Positions 11,272 to 21,187 of a stretch of DNA of 64,000 nucleotides are shown in pieces. A program made the translations under genes and the position numbers. Position 1 is the first letter of the stretch; each line of letters begins with the position of its first letter. The stretch is from positions 49,260 to 113,259 of the forward strand of contig CANQZC010000003.1 in NCBI GenBank assembly GCA_947628235.1, read 5' to 3'. The notes below the pieces were generated by a model. The model was not told where the DNA came from. It worked only from the letters and a program-made list of their open reading frames with translations, and ran no database searches. This DNA is from an uncultured Bacilli bacterium. GTDB lineage: Bacteria; Bacillota_I; Bacilli_A; RF39; UBA660.

Positions 11272-14115
11272 ATGGCAGGGCTATTAACAAATACTTTATA
11301 TGCTCCGCTAGTTTCTACATTTATGCGGGCGTTCCCTAATAACACTGATGCAGTTGTGTACTTTTCTTATTCTCCCCTTAATGATAGTTCACAAGTTGCA
11401 AAAGTTCATGTTAGTGTAGTTAATCAAGAGAACAATGAGAATGCTTTAGAAGATGCCACCGGTATATTAATTTATGAAACAGAAAACACTGTTGGTACAA
11501 TTCATAATGCGGTAGGCTTTGATACTAAAAGCGGATTATACTATATTATCATTCCACACAGTGCTTTAAAAGGTTCTACTGATTGGAATATTAATCAATT
11601 TTATAAAGTTCAATTACGTTTAGATTCTACCAAAGAGGGTTCTTATGTTGATGTAAAAGCAAAAATGAACTATCTTACAGAGAATCAAAATAATTTTTCT
11701 GAATGGTCAACGGTATGTTTGTTAAGACCAATTTTACAACCATACATTGCATTAAAACCGTGGGATGCCCAATCAGGTGATGAACCTTATGTAGCTAAGC
11801 TAAATAAAGGTATCGTTAATCTTAGTGGACGAGTTATCTTTGGAGAAATGGGGTCTTTAGAAACAGAAACGTTGCAGTCATATGTTTTAGAGCTACTGCC
11901 GCAAGGAAGTGATCAAGTAGTTTGGTCAAGTGGAAATGTTTATACAGGTGATTTACTAGACCCAAATGTAATTAATTATCAATTAACTCTACAAGGTATT
12001 AATACTAATGATACTTCTTTATTTACATTGCGGGTGACCATTACAACTGAAAATCTTTACGTAACATCTAAAGACTTTGATTTGTCTATTAATGATTATG
12101 TTGAAATGACAGATTTCCATCCTATTGGTTATCATGAAAATGATCCTATGAATACTGACCTTACTGTAAGTATTAATCAGGAAGAAGGTATCGCTAGTTT
12201 CCGTTTTAGAAATTTAGTAGCTGTATATGGTAAAATATATGTAAAACGTTCTTCAAGCATTTCTCAATTTAAAGATTGGGAAACTATTTATGAAGCCAAT
12301 GTATCAGATGTAATCGACGTATCTATTGTAGATAATACTATTAGTAGTTTTGTTTGGTATAGATATTCAATTCAATTTGAAAATTCTGTTGGGGCATTTT
12401 CAAACGTATATTATACCGGTCAATTTATGGCAAAGTTTTACGATGCTTTCATTTCAAGATTAGACAAACAGCTTGATCTTAGATATGATTTTAAGATTTC
12501 AAGTGTAAAACCTGTGGTTAACCGCACTAAGATTGACACTCTTGGTGGTAGGTATCCTAAGTTTGCGGAAAACGCTATTCTCAACTACAAACAATTCAGT
12601 GTTACAGGTGTTATTTCTGCAGAAGCTGACTATAACCAATTATTCCTTAATAAGCAACAATATTATGGCGAAGAATATCAGAACTATCGCGTTTATTTAT
12701 CTGATGAAGGTATTAAAAGTATAGTTCGTAACGATGCACAGAACTATGATCAAACTAATGATTATCTTACTACAACTCAAGATGACTGGTTTTGGGAAAG
12801 AGAATTTCGTGAAGCAGTAGTAGCTTGGTTAAATGATGGTGAACCTAAATTATTTAGATCAGCATCAGAAGGTTCTGTTCCTGTTATGGTAACAGATATT
12901 TCATTAACACCAAAAGCACAATTAGGTAGACGATTGTATGATTTTAGTGCTACTATGTATGAGGTTGGAAAAGGAGAATCATTAGCTGATCTTGAAGCCC
13001 TTGGTATATATCATGTACCTCGTATTGCGGAAGCTATTGGAGATGGAAATCCCGGAATAGGCGGAGATGTATTACCAGACGACCACCGTACTGTAGAAAT
13101 GATTAGTCAAGTATATGCCTATTCACCTACGAATAATAATAATATTATTACTTCTGGTGGTATCCAAGAGACAATTATAAATAGATATAAAATGGGCGGT
13201 GTTTATAGTGAAAGAGAAGCCTATGATCTATATATAAAGAATGTTAAAATTTTCTTTCATAATAAACCACATTTATTTTTAATTGGAACTAATAACAATA
13301 TTCAATTAGTTGAAAATCCAACATCCGCACAAGTACAGACTAATAGACTGCGGCTGGGCTATACGTTCCAACTACAAACAGATAATAGTAGCGCTTGGCG
13401 AACAATCTTTGTTAATGAACGCGGATATTATCAACTACCAGATGATTTAAATATTACTGGTTTAGCTTTTAACCAATATACTGATGCGGGCTCTGGTACA
13501 ATCGGAGATACTGTGACCATTGAATATATTGCAGTGTTTAACGAACGTTCAAGTTCTGGTTCACTTGTTACAGGTAGTAATGTTGAAAGAACAGTGCTCG
13601 GACAATATGAAGGTATTTATACTCCGATGGAATATCTCGGCGATAGAATCAGATCTAAATATAGTTATATTACTTCTCAATATCAACAGCGTATGCGTTC
13701 ATGGAAAGGTATATGTTTAGATGTTACTCCTTATGCGGTAGTAGCTATTCGATATACTAATAGTTCTCAATATAATGAATATAGAGTTGGAGCTACAGGG
13801 GTTCTTCACATGCTTCAAGATTTTGCGGTTGAGAATTTATATTTCTTAGGGCGATTCATGGTTGAGCGGCCTATAGAACGGCAAGAGTTTGTTGATCCTT
13901 GGGAATACGTGCGGTCGGAAGAGTCTGCGAATGCAACAGCTGACATCCGCAAACCAATCAATAACACTGTATACTCTATTGGCGGAAGTGACATGATTTA
14001 TTATCAAGATAACTGGTATAGCTTTGATGATAAAGGAGATGGAACTGGTATTGCGGCAGTTAACATAGAGGGACAAATCAACTTTATCGGTGACGTTGTA
14101 AGAAACGAATATTAA
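11272..14115 (+). CDS. Large tail/baseplate protein
   Basis: 947 residues behind a strong AGGAGGGGAG site. The protein is beta-rich with many Asn/Thr/Tyr residues and looks like a series of Ig/fibronectin-like sandwiches in the first 400 residues, followed by an alpha/beta part (around residues 480-580) and further beta domains. No catalytic motif seen. It lies in the baseplate region directly before a hub-like protein. Assignment as a tail or baseplate component rests on size, composition and position; I cannot name a family. Confidence 0.6.
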   Translation: MAGLLTNTLYAPLVSTFMRAFPNNTDAVVYFSYSPLNDSSQVAKVHVSVVNQENNENALEDATGILIYETENTVGTIHNAVGFDTKSGLYYIIIPHSALKGSTDWNINQFYKVQLRLDSTKEGSYVDVKAKMNYLTENQNNFSEWSTVCLLRPILQPYIALKPWDAQSGDEPYVAKLNKGIVNLSGRVIFGEMGSLETETLQSYVLELLPQGSDQVVWSSGNVYTGDLLDPNVINYQLTLQGINTNDTSLFTLRVTITTENLYVTSKDFDLSINDYVEMTDFHPIGYHENDPMNTDLTVSINQEEGIASFRFRNLVAVYGKIYVKRSSSISQFKDWETIYEANVSDVIDVSIVDNTISSFVWYRYSIQFENSVGAFSNVYYTGQFMAKFYDAFISRLDKQLDLRYDFKISSVKPVVNRTKIDTLGGRYPKFAENAILNYKQFSVTGVISAEADYNQLFLNKQQYYGEEYQNYRVYLSDEGIKSIVRNDAQNYDQTNDYLTTTQDDWFWEREFREAVVAWLNDGEPKLFRSASEGSVPVMVTDISLTPKAQLGRRLYDFSATMYEVGKGESLADLEALGIYHVPRIAEAIGDGNPGIGGDVLPDDHRTVEMISQVYAYSPTNNNNIITSGGIQETIINRYKMGGVYSEREAYDLYIKNVKIFFHNKPHLFLIGTNNNIQLVENPTSAQVQTNRLRLGYTFQLQTDNSSAWRTIFVNERGYYQLPDDLNITGLAFNQYTDAGSGTIGDTVTIEYIAVFNERSSSGSLVTGSNVERTVLGQYEGIYTPMEYLGDRIRSKYSYITSQYQQRMRSWKGICLDVTPYAVVAIRYTNSSQYNEYRVGATGVLHMLQDFAVENLYFLGRFMVERPIERQEFVDPWEYVRSEESANATADIRKPINNTVYSIGGSDMIYYQDNWYSFDDKGDGTGIAAVNIEGQINFIGDVVRNEY

Positions 14116-14131
14116 TATCTAAGGAGGGCTT

Positions 14132-16336
14132 ATGAGAAAATTATATCCTTACTTAGATAATCCTTGGGGTATTAATTATAATGACCAACAGGAAGATAGA
14201 AATTTCTTAAAACAGATTGATAATTTTGTTAATCAAAAACAATATGTGCGGATTACATTACTTAATTGGAATGAGGACGGTATTAAAGAGATTGAAGGAG
14301 AACTTACTAACGGTTCTATCACTAAAGATTCTGCAAGTACCGTCCGCCGCACTTGTACATTGTCTTGTAGTGTTAATGGTGGAGAATATACTGCGGAAGA
14401 TGCAGAAATGGACTTCGCCATTAACAAAAAGATTTACCTAGAAATAGGTATTAAAAATTATACAGACCAATATCCTGAATATCCTTTCTTGTGGTTCCCG
14501 CAAGGAGTATTTTTTATTAGTACATTTAATATTCAAACATCATCTAACTCTGCTGTTAATATTAGTTTACAACTAAAAGATAAAATGGCAGGTTTAAATG
14601 GTGAAGTTGGAGGAACTATTCCAGCTACAACTATTTTAGATGAAATGGATACTCAAGCTCCTTCTGGCGAATATATCACAGAAAAGGTATTAATTTACGA
14701 TATTATTGTAGAGGTAGTCAATCATTTTGGTGGAGAAATATTATCTAATATCGTTATTGAGGATGTACCCAAACGTATCCAACGTGTGATGAAATGGACT
14801 GGTAGTAATCCTCTATGGATGAAGCAACAAGGTAATATTGATTCTGGTATATATTACGATGTATCTTTAGACGAACCTTCTGATACTACTGGATGGTATC
14901 AATATGTTGCGGGTGATGATGTAGGATATATCTATGATGACTTTGTGTATACAGATGAGTTGACCGCTGCGCCTGGTGATAGTGTTACAACTATTCTCGA
15001 TCAGATAGTAAGCTATCTAGGTAATTATGAATATTTCTATGATGAATTTGGTATCTTTCATTTCCGCGAAATTAAGAACTATCTAAATACTACTCAAGCT
15101 ACTATGATTACAATGGCTAGAGATGAACATAATTATTTAACAAGTGTAACAACTCCTAAAAGCACATTTTCTTTTTCTGATGACACTAACTTAGTTACTC
15201 TTAATATTAATCCGCAATACGGTAATATTAAAAATGACTATATTGTACAAGGTACCAAGAAGATGAAAGATTTAGGAATTGATTATCCTGTACGTTATCA
15301 TCTCGCTATTGACTATAAACCAAGAGTAGGAAATACTTATAGGGATTTACTTCTTTATAGAGAGGAAGATAGTCAATTAATTAAAGCACAGTTCCCGCTT
15401 CATGTAGATGAATTACCAGAAGTTGGTAATTTTAATATTATCTATTGTGCGGGAAATGATACTTCTCAATTCTTCTATTGGGATGATACAACTTATAAAC
15501 CAATAGAGATAGTGAAATATTATCCTCGCGGAGAGAATACAGAAGGATATGTCACAGAAGATTGGCGAACCGAGATTTATTTGCGGGGGCTGCTTGCAAA
15601 AAATAATGGCACAGATGCATCTCAATATTTCACTAATTTAAAGCGCGGTAAACGTCCGGGTGGGCAGTCTTTCCCATGGTTAGATGATATATTTAATATC
15701 TCTAAGCATGAAAAGATAGATGTTGATTTTTACTATGAAGAATTATGTGCATTCTGGCCTGAAATTTATGATCTTGAAAATCAGAAATTCTGGGCAGAAG
15801 AAAAGGATTTATCTGTGCAGCATACTGCTTTAACAGATGGTAATTGGTTCTTAGATTTTATAGATCCTTCAACATCCGGACTCGGAGAGTTCTGCGTATC
15901 CAACATCGGCCGCCGCACTCAAGTAACAAATAAAGATACTATTAACTGCCTTTTTGAGCCAGTATTTCCTAATGTTGTATTTATTAATATTGATGATGAT
16001 GGTGCGGAAGAAGCTAGAGAAGAATGTATTAATAGTGGGCAACCGTATACTCAAATTCATGGTGAAATATATTGGGCAATGGCGACAGGTGGATATAGCG
16101 TAGCGTGCTATGATGAGATAAAATATCAATTATATCTTCATACTAATTATCAAAAGACAGTTAGTATCATAGCTATTCCTGCATTTTATCTTGAACCAAA
16201 TACAAGAGTTAGAATTGATGATAAAACAACAAATACACATGGAGACTTTGTTGTGAGTAATATTACTATTCCTCTTGGTGCGGGAAATACAATGAGTGTA
16301 GCTGCCAGCGAAGCATCTATGGATCGTTATTTTTAA
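14132..16336 (+). CDS. Tail hub / baseplate protein candidate
   Basis: 734 residues with SD AAGGAGGG. The N-terminal ~150 residues (VRITLLNW, ITKDSASTVRRTCTLS, FLWFPQGVFFIS) look like the beta domain that opens several Firmicutes phage baseplate proteins. The C-terminus (YLEPNTRVRIDD, then FVVSNITIPLGAGNTMSV) resembles the end of hub proteins of the gp27/gp44/late-control-D type, where a final beta barrel holds the spike. The similarity is read by eye, so the hub role is inference. A terminator follows the gene. Confidence 0.55.
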   Translation: MRKLYPYLDNPWGINYNDQQEDRNFLKQIDNFVNQKQYVRITLLNWNEDGIKEIEGELTNGSITKDSASTVRRTCTLSCSVNGGEYTAEDAEMDFAINKKIYLEIGIKNYTDQYPEYPFLWFPQGVFFISTFNIQTSSNSAVNISLQLKDKMAGLNGEVGGTIPATTILDEMDTQAPSGEYITEKVLIYDIIVEVVNHFGGEILSNIVIEDVPKRIQRVMKWTGSNPLWMKQQGNIDSGIYYDVSLDEPSDTTGWYQYVAGDDVGYIYDDFVYTDELTAAPGDSVTTILDQIVSYLGNYEYFYDEFGIFHFREIKNYLNTTQATMITMARDEHNYLTSVTTPKSTFSFSDDTNLVTLNINPQYGNIKNDYIVQGTKKMKDLGIDYPVRYHLAIDYKPRVGNTYRDLLLYREEDSQLIKAQFPLHVDELPEVGNFNIIYCAGNDTSQFFYWDDTTYKPIEIVKYYPRGENTEGYVTEDWRTEIYLRGLLAKNNGTDASQYFTNLKRGKRPGGQSFPWLDDIFNISKHEKIDVDFYYEELCAFWPEIYDLENQKFWAEEKDLSVQHTALTDGNWFLDFIDPSTSGLGEFCVSNIGRRTQVTNKDTINCLFEPVFPNVVFINIDDDGAEEAREECINSGQPYTQIHGEIYWAMATGGYSVACYDEIKYQLYLHTNYQKTVSIIAIPAFYLEPNTRVRIDDKTTNTHGDFVVSNITIPLGAGNTMSVAASEASMDRYF

Positions 16337-16348
16337 TAATTTTAATTT

Positions 16349-16387
16349 ACGAGGGCAAGATACGATAATACTTGTCCTCGTTTTTTT
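16349..16387 (+). terminator. Rho-independent terminator
   Basis: ACGAGGGCAAG pairs with CTTGTCCTCGT (one G-T pair) across an 8-10 base loop, followed directly by seven Ts. It ends the first baseplate operon. Confidence 0.88.
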
Positions 16388-16433
16388 ATTATATATAGAA
16401 AGTGTTTATTTTTAAAAGAGTTAAAGGAGTAGT

Positions 16434-17372
16434 ATGGGACTTGAGATTGGTCAATGGCGATATGGTGGTAGTGGCTGTATGAGCAGACTATCTCCTGTCG
16501 TTACTTATAAAGCTACTGCCATGAGTACTGGAGGAGCAGACGATACTTCATTTCAAGATGTTCAGATTGCTCCTGGTGGTGGACAGTTTATTAAAGGGCA
16601 GGATTATTATTTAAAGATCATGATCCCGCAGGATATGAATTATGCTATGAGTTTCGATCTTGAACTTATCCAAGAGTCAACAAGTTCTGATGAAGTATTT
16701 CAGTTTATTAAAAATGTATCTATTGAACGTGGTGGTTCTGGTGAAAATGCTTATCTTGTAGTATTATATGAAGACCCAGACGGTAATACCTCTGTTGCTA
16801 TTCCAGAGCCTTATATTGTGGGCGCTGCTAATACCGCAGGTACTATTTATTATGATGAAGCTAATGAAAGATATTATCTGGGGCGCGGTGGAACAGATTA
16901 TGTTTTAATTGATAAATATAATGATCTATCTGTTATTGCCTCTTGGAAACAAGAATCTAGTGATTATTATGGTGTGTTTGAAATTGTATTTAGACCTATT
17001 GATGATGGTTTTAGTCATGTGATGCTCCGCATGATTCGTACAGCACAAGACTATAATATCCAACGTCTATTGGAAAGTGGCGATATGGAGTTTGGTCGCA
17101 AGGTAGACATTAATAAGATGGTTTGTGAACTATATTCTATTAATGATCTTGTAGATCAAATTACTTCAACAAGTAGATTAAACCGTATTGGAGTTTGGGG
17201 ACGTCCTGGACTTATCATGATTATTAATGGTGAAGAAATTAGAATCGGTCCAAGCGGCTATTATGAACAGGATGCTTTACCGATTGATTCATTGGGCGTA
17301 GTAGTACCTGATGGTACAACTAATTCATACTTCTATATTGACTATGAATTTGACCCAGATTATGTAGAGTAA
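16434..17372 (+). CDS. Tail structural protein
   Basis: 312 residues, ATG with AAAGGAG upstream, first gene after a terminator, so it probably has its own late promoter in 16388-16433, although no sigma-A consensus is visible there. Predicted all-beta, with motifs such as GIWG-like GVWGRPGLIMIINGEEIRIG and a final tyrosine-rich strand. No signal peptide or membrane segment. The next gene starts 16 bases later. Tail or fibre connector is inferred only from context. Confidence 0.55.
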   Translation: MGLEIGQWRYGGSGCMSRLSPVVTYKATAMSTGGADDTSFQDVQIAPGGGQFIKGQDYYLKIMIPQDMNYAMSFDLELIQESTSSDEVFQFIKNVSIERGGSGENAYLVVLYEDPDGNTSVAIPEPYIVGAANTAGTIYYDEANERYYLGRGGTDYVLIDKYNDLSVIASWKQESSDYYGVFEIVFRPIDDGFSHVMLRMIRTAQDYNIQRLLESGDMEFGRKVDINKMVCELYSINDLVDQITSTSRLNRIGVWGRPGLIMIINGEEIRIGPSGYYEQDALPIDSLGVVVPDGTTNSYFYIDYEFDPDYVE

Positions 17373-17388
17373 AAGGAAGGTGGTATGA

Positions 17389-19737
17389 TTGGATAGCTTA
17401 TATGGAGGTCACGCAGGTATTAGTTTTGTACTACGTGGTCGATATGATTCAGTCAATGCAATGGTTACTGCCTTCAAGGGTGGAAGTAATTATAACACTA
17501 TTGCCTATGGTGAATATGTAATTATTGATACCAAAAATAAAAACCACATTGACAATGGTAAAGTTTACCGTCGTGGCTATGATTATCAAAATAATATGGG
17601 CGGCGCAGAATATATTGGACAAATTGTAGGTCCAAGTTCTGGCACACCTTATTTCCAAATTGATACTTTAGATGATACTAAAGCAAAAGCTCAACGAGTA
17701 GTTGATAACGACGTAACTTATAAACGTTATCCAACAGGAAAAGACGAGAATGGCCGTTATCAGATTTCTGAAAACGGTGATGGCGCAGATATTGCGACAT
17801 TTGAATTTAATACTAATAATACTTTAGTACCAGGTAAGACCGATGAAGGCACTTATAATGATACTATTAAATATACATGGGTAAATATTCGTGATGATAC
17901 TAATGCGGCAGACTCGTGGTTCTATGTTGGCTTTGCTATTCCTTATATGGTTATTGATTATAATATCCACAGTGTCAGTCCCTATGATGCGGAAGGACAG
18001 CGCGCAGATGAAGCTACTATTGAGCGCACTGATAATAGAACACATCCATTCTGGGAAGAATGGGAATTAGGTATTCCTAAGGGAGTTAAGGGAGATGTCT
18101 TACACAACTTCCGCGTAATGATACCTACAGCTAGAGATACAATTTATCAGCTTTCCGCATTATCTACTAGACTTAATCCTGAAACTGGTAACTATGAAAC
18201 AGTAGTAGGACAACCTGGATATACTGGTCAGCAAGATGATATAACCAATAAACGTCAAATTTTAGTTCTTGATTATACTATGTATGACCAAACTAATGAA
18301 GGTAAAACTATTACAATTTATGTTGGTGATTATAATTTAATTAGCGGTGTTAAAGTTGATGATGAAGGTACTGTAACTGTTGAGTTTACTCATGATGATG
18401 ATACAGTATTTACTAAGAAAATTCGCTGGATTGATAATATTGAATTAACAACTGGTAATGGTGTTAATGGTGGACATTTTACTTTCACTTATAATAATGA
18501 TAATCCAGAGCAGACAAAAGAATTTGACATATCGTGGATTAAGGGACTAGAGATATACGATGATGGTTCAGTAGAATATACTTATGTTGGTACTCCTGAT
18601 CCAGAGGTACTACCCGCAGATTATAGCACTCCTAGTGAAGGCGTATATCGTGTTGAAGATTTTATCCAGTGGATTCGTAGTGTTACATTGAATGACCGCA
18701 CAGGTTTATTCACAGTTTTAAATAACCGCGGTGAAACAATTACTCGTACACAGCTTGACTGGATTAATGATGTGTTTATTGATGAAGGTAGTGGCGAAAT
18801 TGCATTGCAGCATATTTTTGAAGATCGTAATACAGGAACCGCAAAGAATGGGCAACGAGCTGAAATCTTAGGTAATATCTTAAAGTTAATCGTTAAAGCT
18901 ACAGTAGACAGCAATGGTGGCATTACATTCTATACTAATACCGGCGATGAAATTATTCTTCAGGGTATTTCAGAGGATGGGTCAGAAGTAGATTTCAAAG
19001 TTAAAACATTAGAAGATGTAAGACTTGAAACAGGTATCGCCGCAGATAAACATATTCAAATTAAATATAATACTGAAAATTCTTATGAGCCTATTGGTGA
19101 TCCAATTAACTTTATTCAAGATATTGTAGTGCGGGCGAGTGACTGGCATTTACTTGTTTTATATAATGATCCTACGCACCGCCGCACTAGAGATCAACTT
19201 GATGAACAGAATAAAGATGAACACGGTAACATTTGGATAAATAATATTACTGGTACAGATGGTACCGCCTATGGTGCTTCTGTCTATTGGCAAGATTTTG
19301 GTCCAATTAAAGATCAAGCTGGCGTATTAATTGGCTTTAATCTAAAAAAAGAAACTGTTGATAGTTCTGGTCTTGGCGATGTTATCTCTTATTTGAATAG
19401 TAAATATCCAAATGGTCTAACAGGTGCGGAACAGGAAATTGGCGGAGCTTCTATTGCGGGAAAGATTGTAGCCTATGGCGCGGATGACGCAGATAATAAA
19501 GAATTTTATGCTTTCGACTACAGTAGATATACTTGGTTCTATCTAGGTAAATTTGATGAGAGTGGTTTACAGGATGCTCGACTGTTTAACTCTGGGCAAG
19601 GCGGTGCTGATAAAACAGCAATCATCCAATCATTAGCATCTAAAGGTTTGCTATTTTCGTCTAAAGAATATTCTGTTGCCGATCCTGGTACTAAAATACC
19701 TAAATTCTGGGCGTATGATTATAATGAGTGGGTCTAA
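17389..19737 (+). CDS. Tail fibre protein with repeated beta units
   Basis: 782 residues. The start is TTG at 17389, behind AAGGAAGGTGG; the ATG five bases upstream runs into TAG after three codons. The central part, residues about 310-470, contains four diverged copies of a 40-50 residue unit, each with a W-I-x-x-(I/L/V) core (WIDNI, WIKGL, WIRSV, WINDV), which suggests a beta-helical or stacked-sandwich shaft. The C-terminus contains SSGLGDVISYLNSKYPNG and a WFYLG strand like those that end some fibre proteins. Likely a tail fibre; family not recognised. Confidence 0.6.
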   Translation: MDSLYGGHAGISFVLRGRYDSVNAMVTAFKGGSNYNTIAYGEYVIIDTKNKNHIDNGKVYRRGYDYQNNMGGAEYIGQIVGPSSGTPYFQIDTLDDTKAKAQRVVDNDVTYKRYPTGKDENGRYQISENGDGADIATFEFNTNNTLVPGKTDEGTYNDTIKYTWVNIRDDTNAADSWFYVGFAIPYMVIDYNIHSVSPYDAEGQRADEATIERTDNRTHPFWEEWELGIPKGVKGDVLHNFRVMIPTARDTIYQLSALSTRLNPETGNYETVVGQPGYTGQQDDITNKRQILVLDYTMYDQTNEGKTITIYVGDYNLISGVKVDDEGTVTVEFTHDDDTVFTKKIRWIDNIELTTGNGVNGGHFTFTYNNDNPEQTKEFDISWIKGLEIYDDGSVEYTYVGTPDPEVLPADYSTPSEGVYRVEDFIQWIRSVTLNDRTGLFTVLNNRGETITRTQLDWINDVFIDEGSGEIALQHIFEDRNTGTAKNGQRAEILGNILKLIVKATVDSNGGITFYTNTGDEIILQGISEDGSEVDFKVKTLEDVRLETGIAADKHIQIKYNTENSYEPIGDPINFIQDIVVRASDWHLLVLYNDPTHRRTRDQLDEQNKDEHGNIWINNITGTDGTAYGASVYWQDFGPIKDQAGVLIGFNLKKETVDSSGLGDVISYLNSKYPNGLTGAEQEIGGASIAGKIVAYGADDADNKEFYAFDYSRYTWFYLGKFDESGLQDARLFNSGQGGADKTAIIQSLASKGLLFSSKEYSVADPGTKIPKFWAYDYNEWV

Positions 19738-19739
19738 TA

Positions 19740-20105
19740 ATGCAGCAGTTATTAGAATATACTGGCCCGTTTACTACGGGCCAGCGCATTACTCTTAGTC
19801 CTTTAATTAATACAGAGTATGTGCATATCGGAATGCAAATTCCGCAGAGACAGCCTGTGGCAATTAGAGAACGTAGACAGAACCCGCAATCTGTTACTCC
19901 TACTACCATTGTTCCTGACTCTTGGAGAGAAATACAGACGCCCTCTCCAGAATTGAGTGTCAATGGAAAAAATTTTTGTGTATCCCCGACGGGAATTTTA
20001 GAGTTCGATGAAATGGCTGATATTGAAATAACTATATCCATTTTAAAGAATCTTCCCGCGGAAACAATTATAGATATTATTTTATACGAGCGCGATGTGA
20101 CATAA
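19740..20105 (+). CDS. Small structural protein in fibre cluster
   Basis: 121 residues counted from the ATG at 19740, two bases after the previous stop; a GTG at 19728 inside the upstream gene would add four residues. Beta-rich, proline- and threonine-containing, no membrane segment. The tight junction and weak SD suggest translational coupling to the upstream fibre gene. No family recognised. Confidence 0.6.
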   Translation: MQQLLEYTGPFTTGQRITLSPLINTEYVHIGMQIPQRQPVAIRERRQNPQSVTPTTIVPDSWREIQTPSPELSVNGKNFCVSPTGILEFDEMADIEITISILKNLPAETIIDIILYERDVT

Positions 20106-20123
20106 AAGGAGGGTAGTAAGAGC

Positions 20124-21170
20124 ATGGCTAAAGGTAATCCAAACAATGAAGATATGAAACTAAATTTTGTACCTAAAGTTTGGGATAATAAAACCAAAAG
20201 ATATAGACCAATCTATATTGCGCCAGATGCTACTGATACCAAGAGAGGCGATGTTTATCTATCTGATGCGACAGATGGAACTGACAACGCTAAGACTGGT
20301 GTAACCGCCGCAACACCTGCTGCGGTTAAAGCAGCTATGGACAATGCTAATGATAAGGTTTCTAAAACTGCGATGTCAGATCAAAGCATTAAGAGTAATT
20401 TATATCCCGACGAAACAGATACTCAAAATTTGGGTTCTGAAGAAAAACGTTGGAAAGATCTTTACTCCAAGAGTGTAAACACTAATACAGTAACAACCAC
20501 TGATATTACCGCTACTACTGGTAATATTAATGGATTAATTAGTGCTACTGGAACTATTACAACACTTAATTCAACTAAGATTACAGCAGAAACTGGTAAT
20601 ATTGTTACTATTACAGCTACTAATGTAACTGCTGATAATATTGCGGGAACGCTTGATGGAAAATTTAAGACACCAAGAGAGATTAAGATTTCTAATGGTG
20701 ATGGGGCTGGAGCTTCTGCAATGTTTGATGGTTCCGCAGATATTGATTTAAAACTAAATGATATTGATGCGGCAACTGTTAAAACTGGTATACTTCCACT
20801 TAGTGTTGTGCCGCAAGGTGCATTAGAAAGATTAGTCAAGGTTCCCGATGAGGCTTCAAGATTTGAGTTAAAGAAAGACAATGTACAGAATGGTGATTCT
20901 GTTTATCAGATTGACGAAGATGTTGTATTTATTGTAGTTGATGATGAACAACTTGATAATGAAAATGGTTATCAGCAATATAGTTCTGGGACAGCTAAGC
21001 GACTTGGCGTAGATGAAGTCGGTAGTAAAATTAAACCGGTTTATTTTGCGGGCGGCGTCCCTGTCGAATGTAATGACTATATTGGTACATTGGTAGTATC
21101 TCGGCAAAAGCCAGAAGGAGAACATATTCTCTTTTGGATTGAGCCAGAAGATAAAGACCTTAAAAATTAG
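20124..21170 (+). CDS. Tail fibre protein
   Basis: 348 residues behind AAAGGAGGG. The N-terminal half (RGDVYLSDATDG, GVTAATPAAVKAAMDNANDK) matches the style of fibre proteins that attach to baseplates. The middle, residues 120-190, is a run of T/N/I-rich strands (TGNINGL, TGTITTLNS, TGNIVTIT) that looks like a beta-helix shaft. A globular beta domain follows. It directly precedes the DGR target gene, so it may form a fibre together with it. Assignment from composition and context. Confidence 0.65.
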   Translation: MAKGNPNNEDMKLNFVPKVWDNKTKRYRPIYIAPDATDTKRGDVYLSDATDGTDNAKTGVTAATPAAVKAAMDNANDKVSKTAMSDQSIKSNLYPDETDTQNLGSEEKRWKDLYSKSVNTNTVTTTDITATTGNINGLISATGTITTLNSTKITAETGNIVTITATNVTADNIAGTLDGKFKTPREIKISNGDGAGASAMFDGSADIDLKLNDIDAATVKTGILPLSVVPQGALERLVKVPDEASRFELKKDNVQNGDSVYQIDEDVVFIVVDDEQLDNENGYQQYSSGTAKRLGVDEVGSKIKPVYFAGGVPVECNDYIGTLVVSRQKPEGEHILFWIEPEDKDLKN

Positions 21171-21187
21171 AGACAAAAGGAGTTAAA

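Noticed and set aside
20462..21176. Antisense frames on the - strand of the fibre gene
   Set aside because: No ribosome sites, low-complexity translations and full overlap with a good + strand gene; treated as shadows, like other antisense frames in the window.
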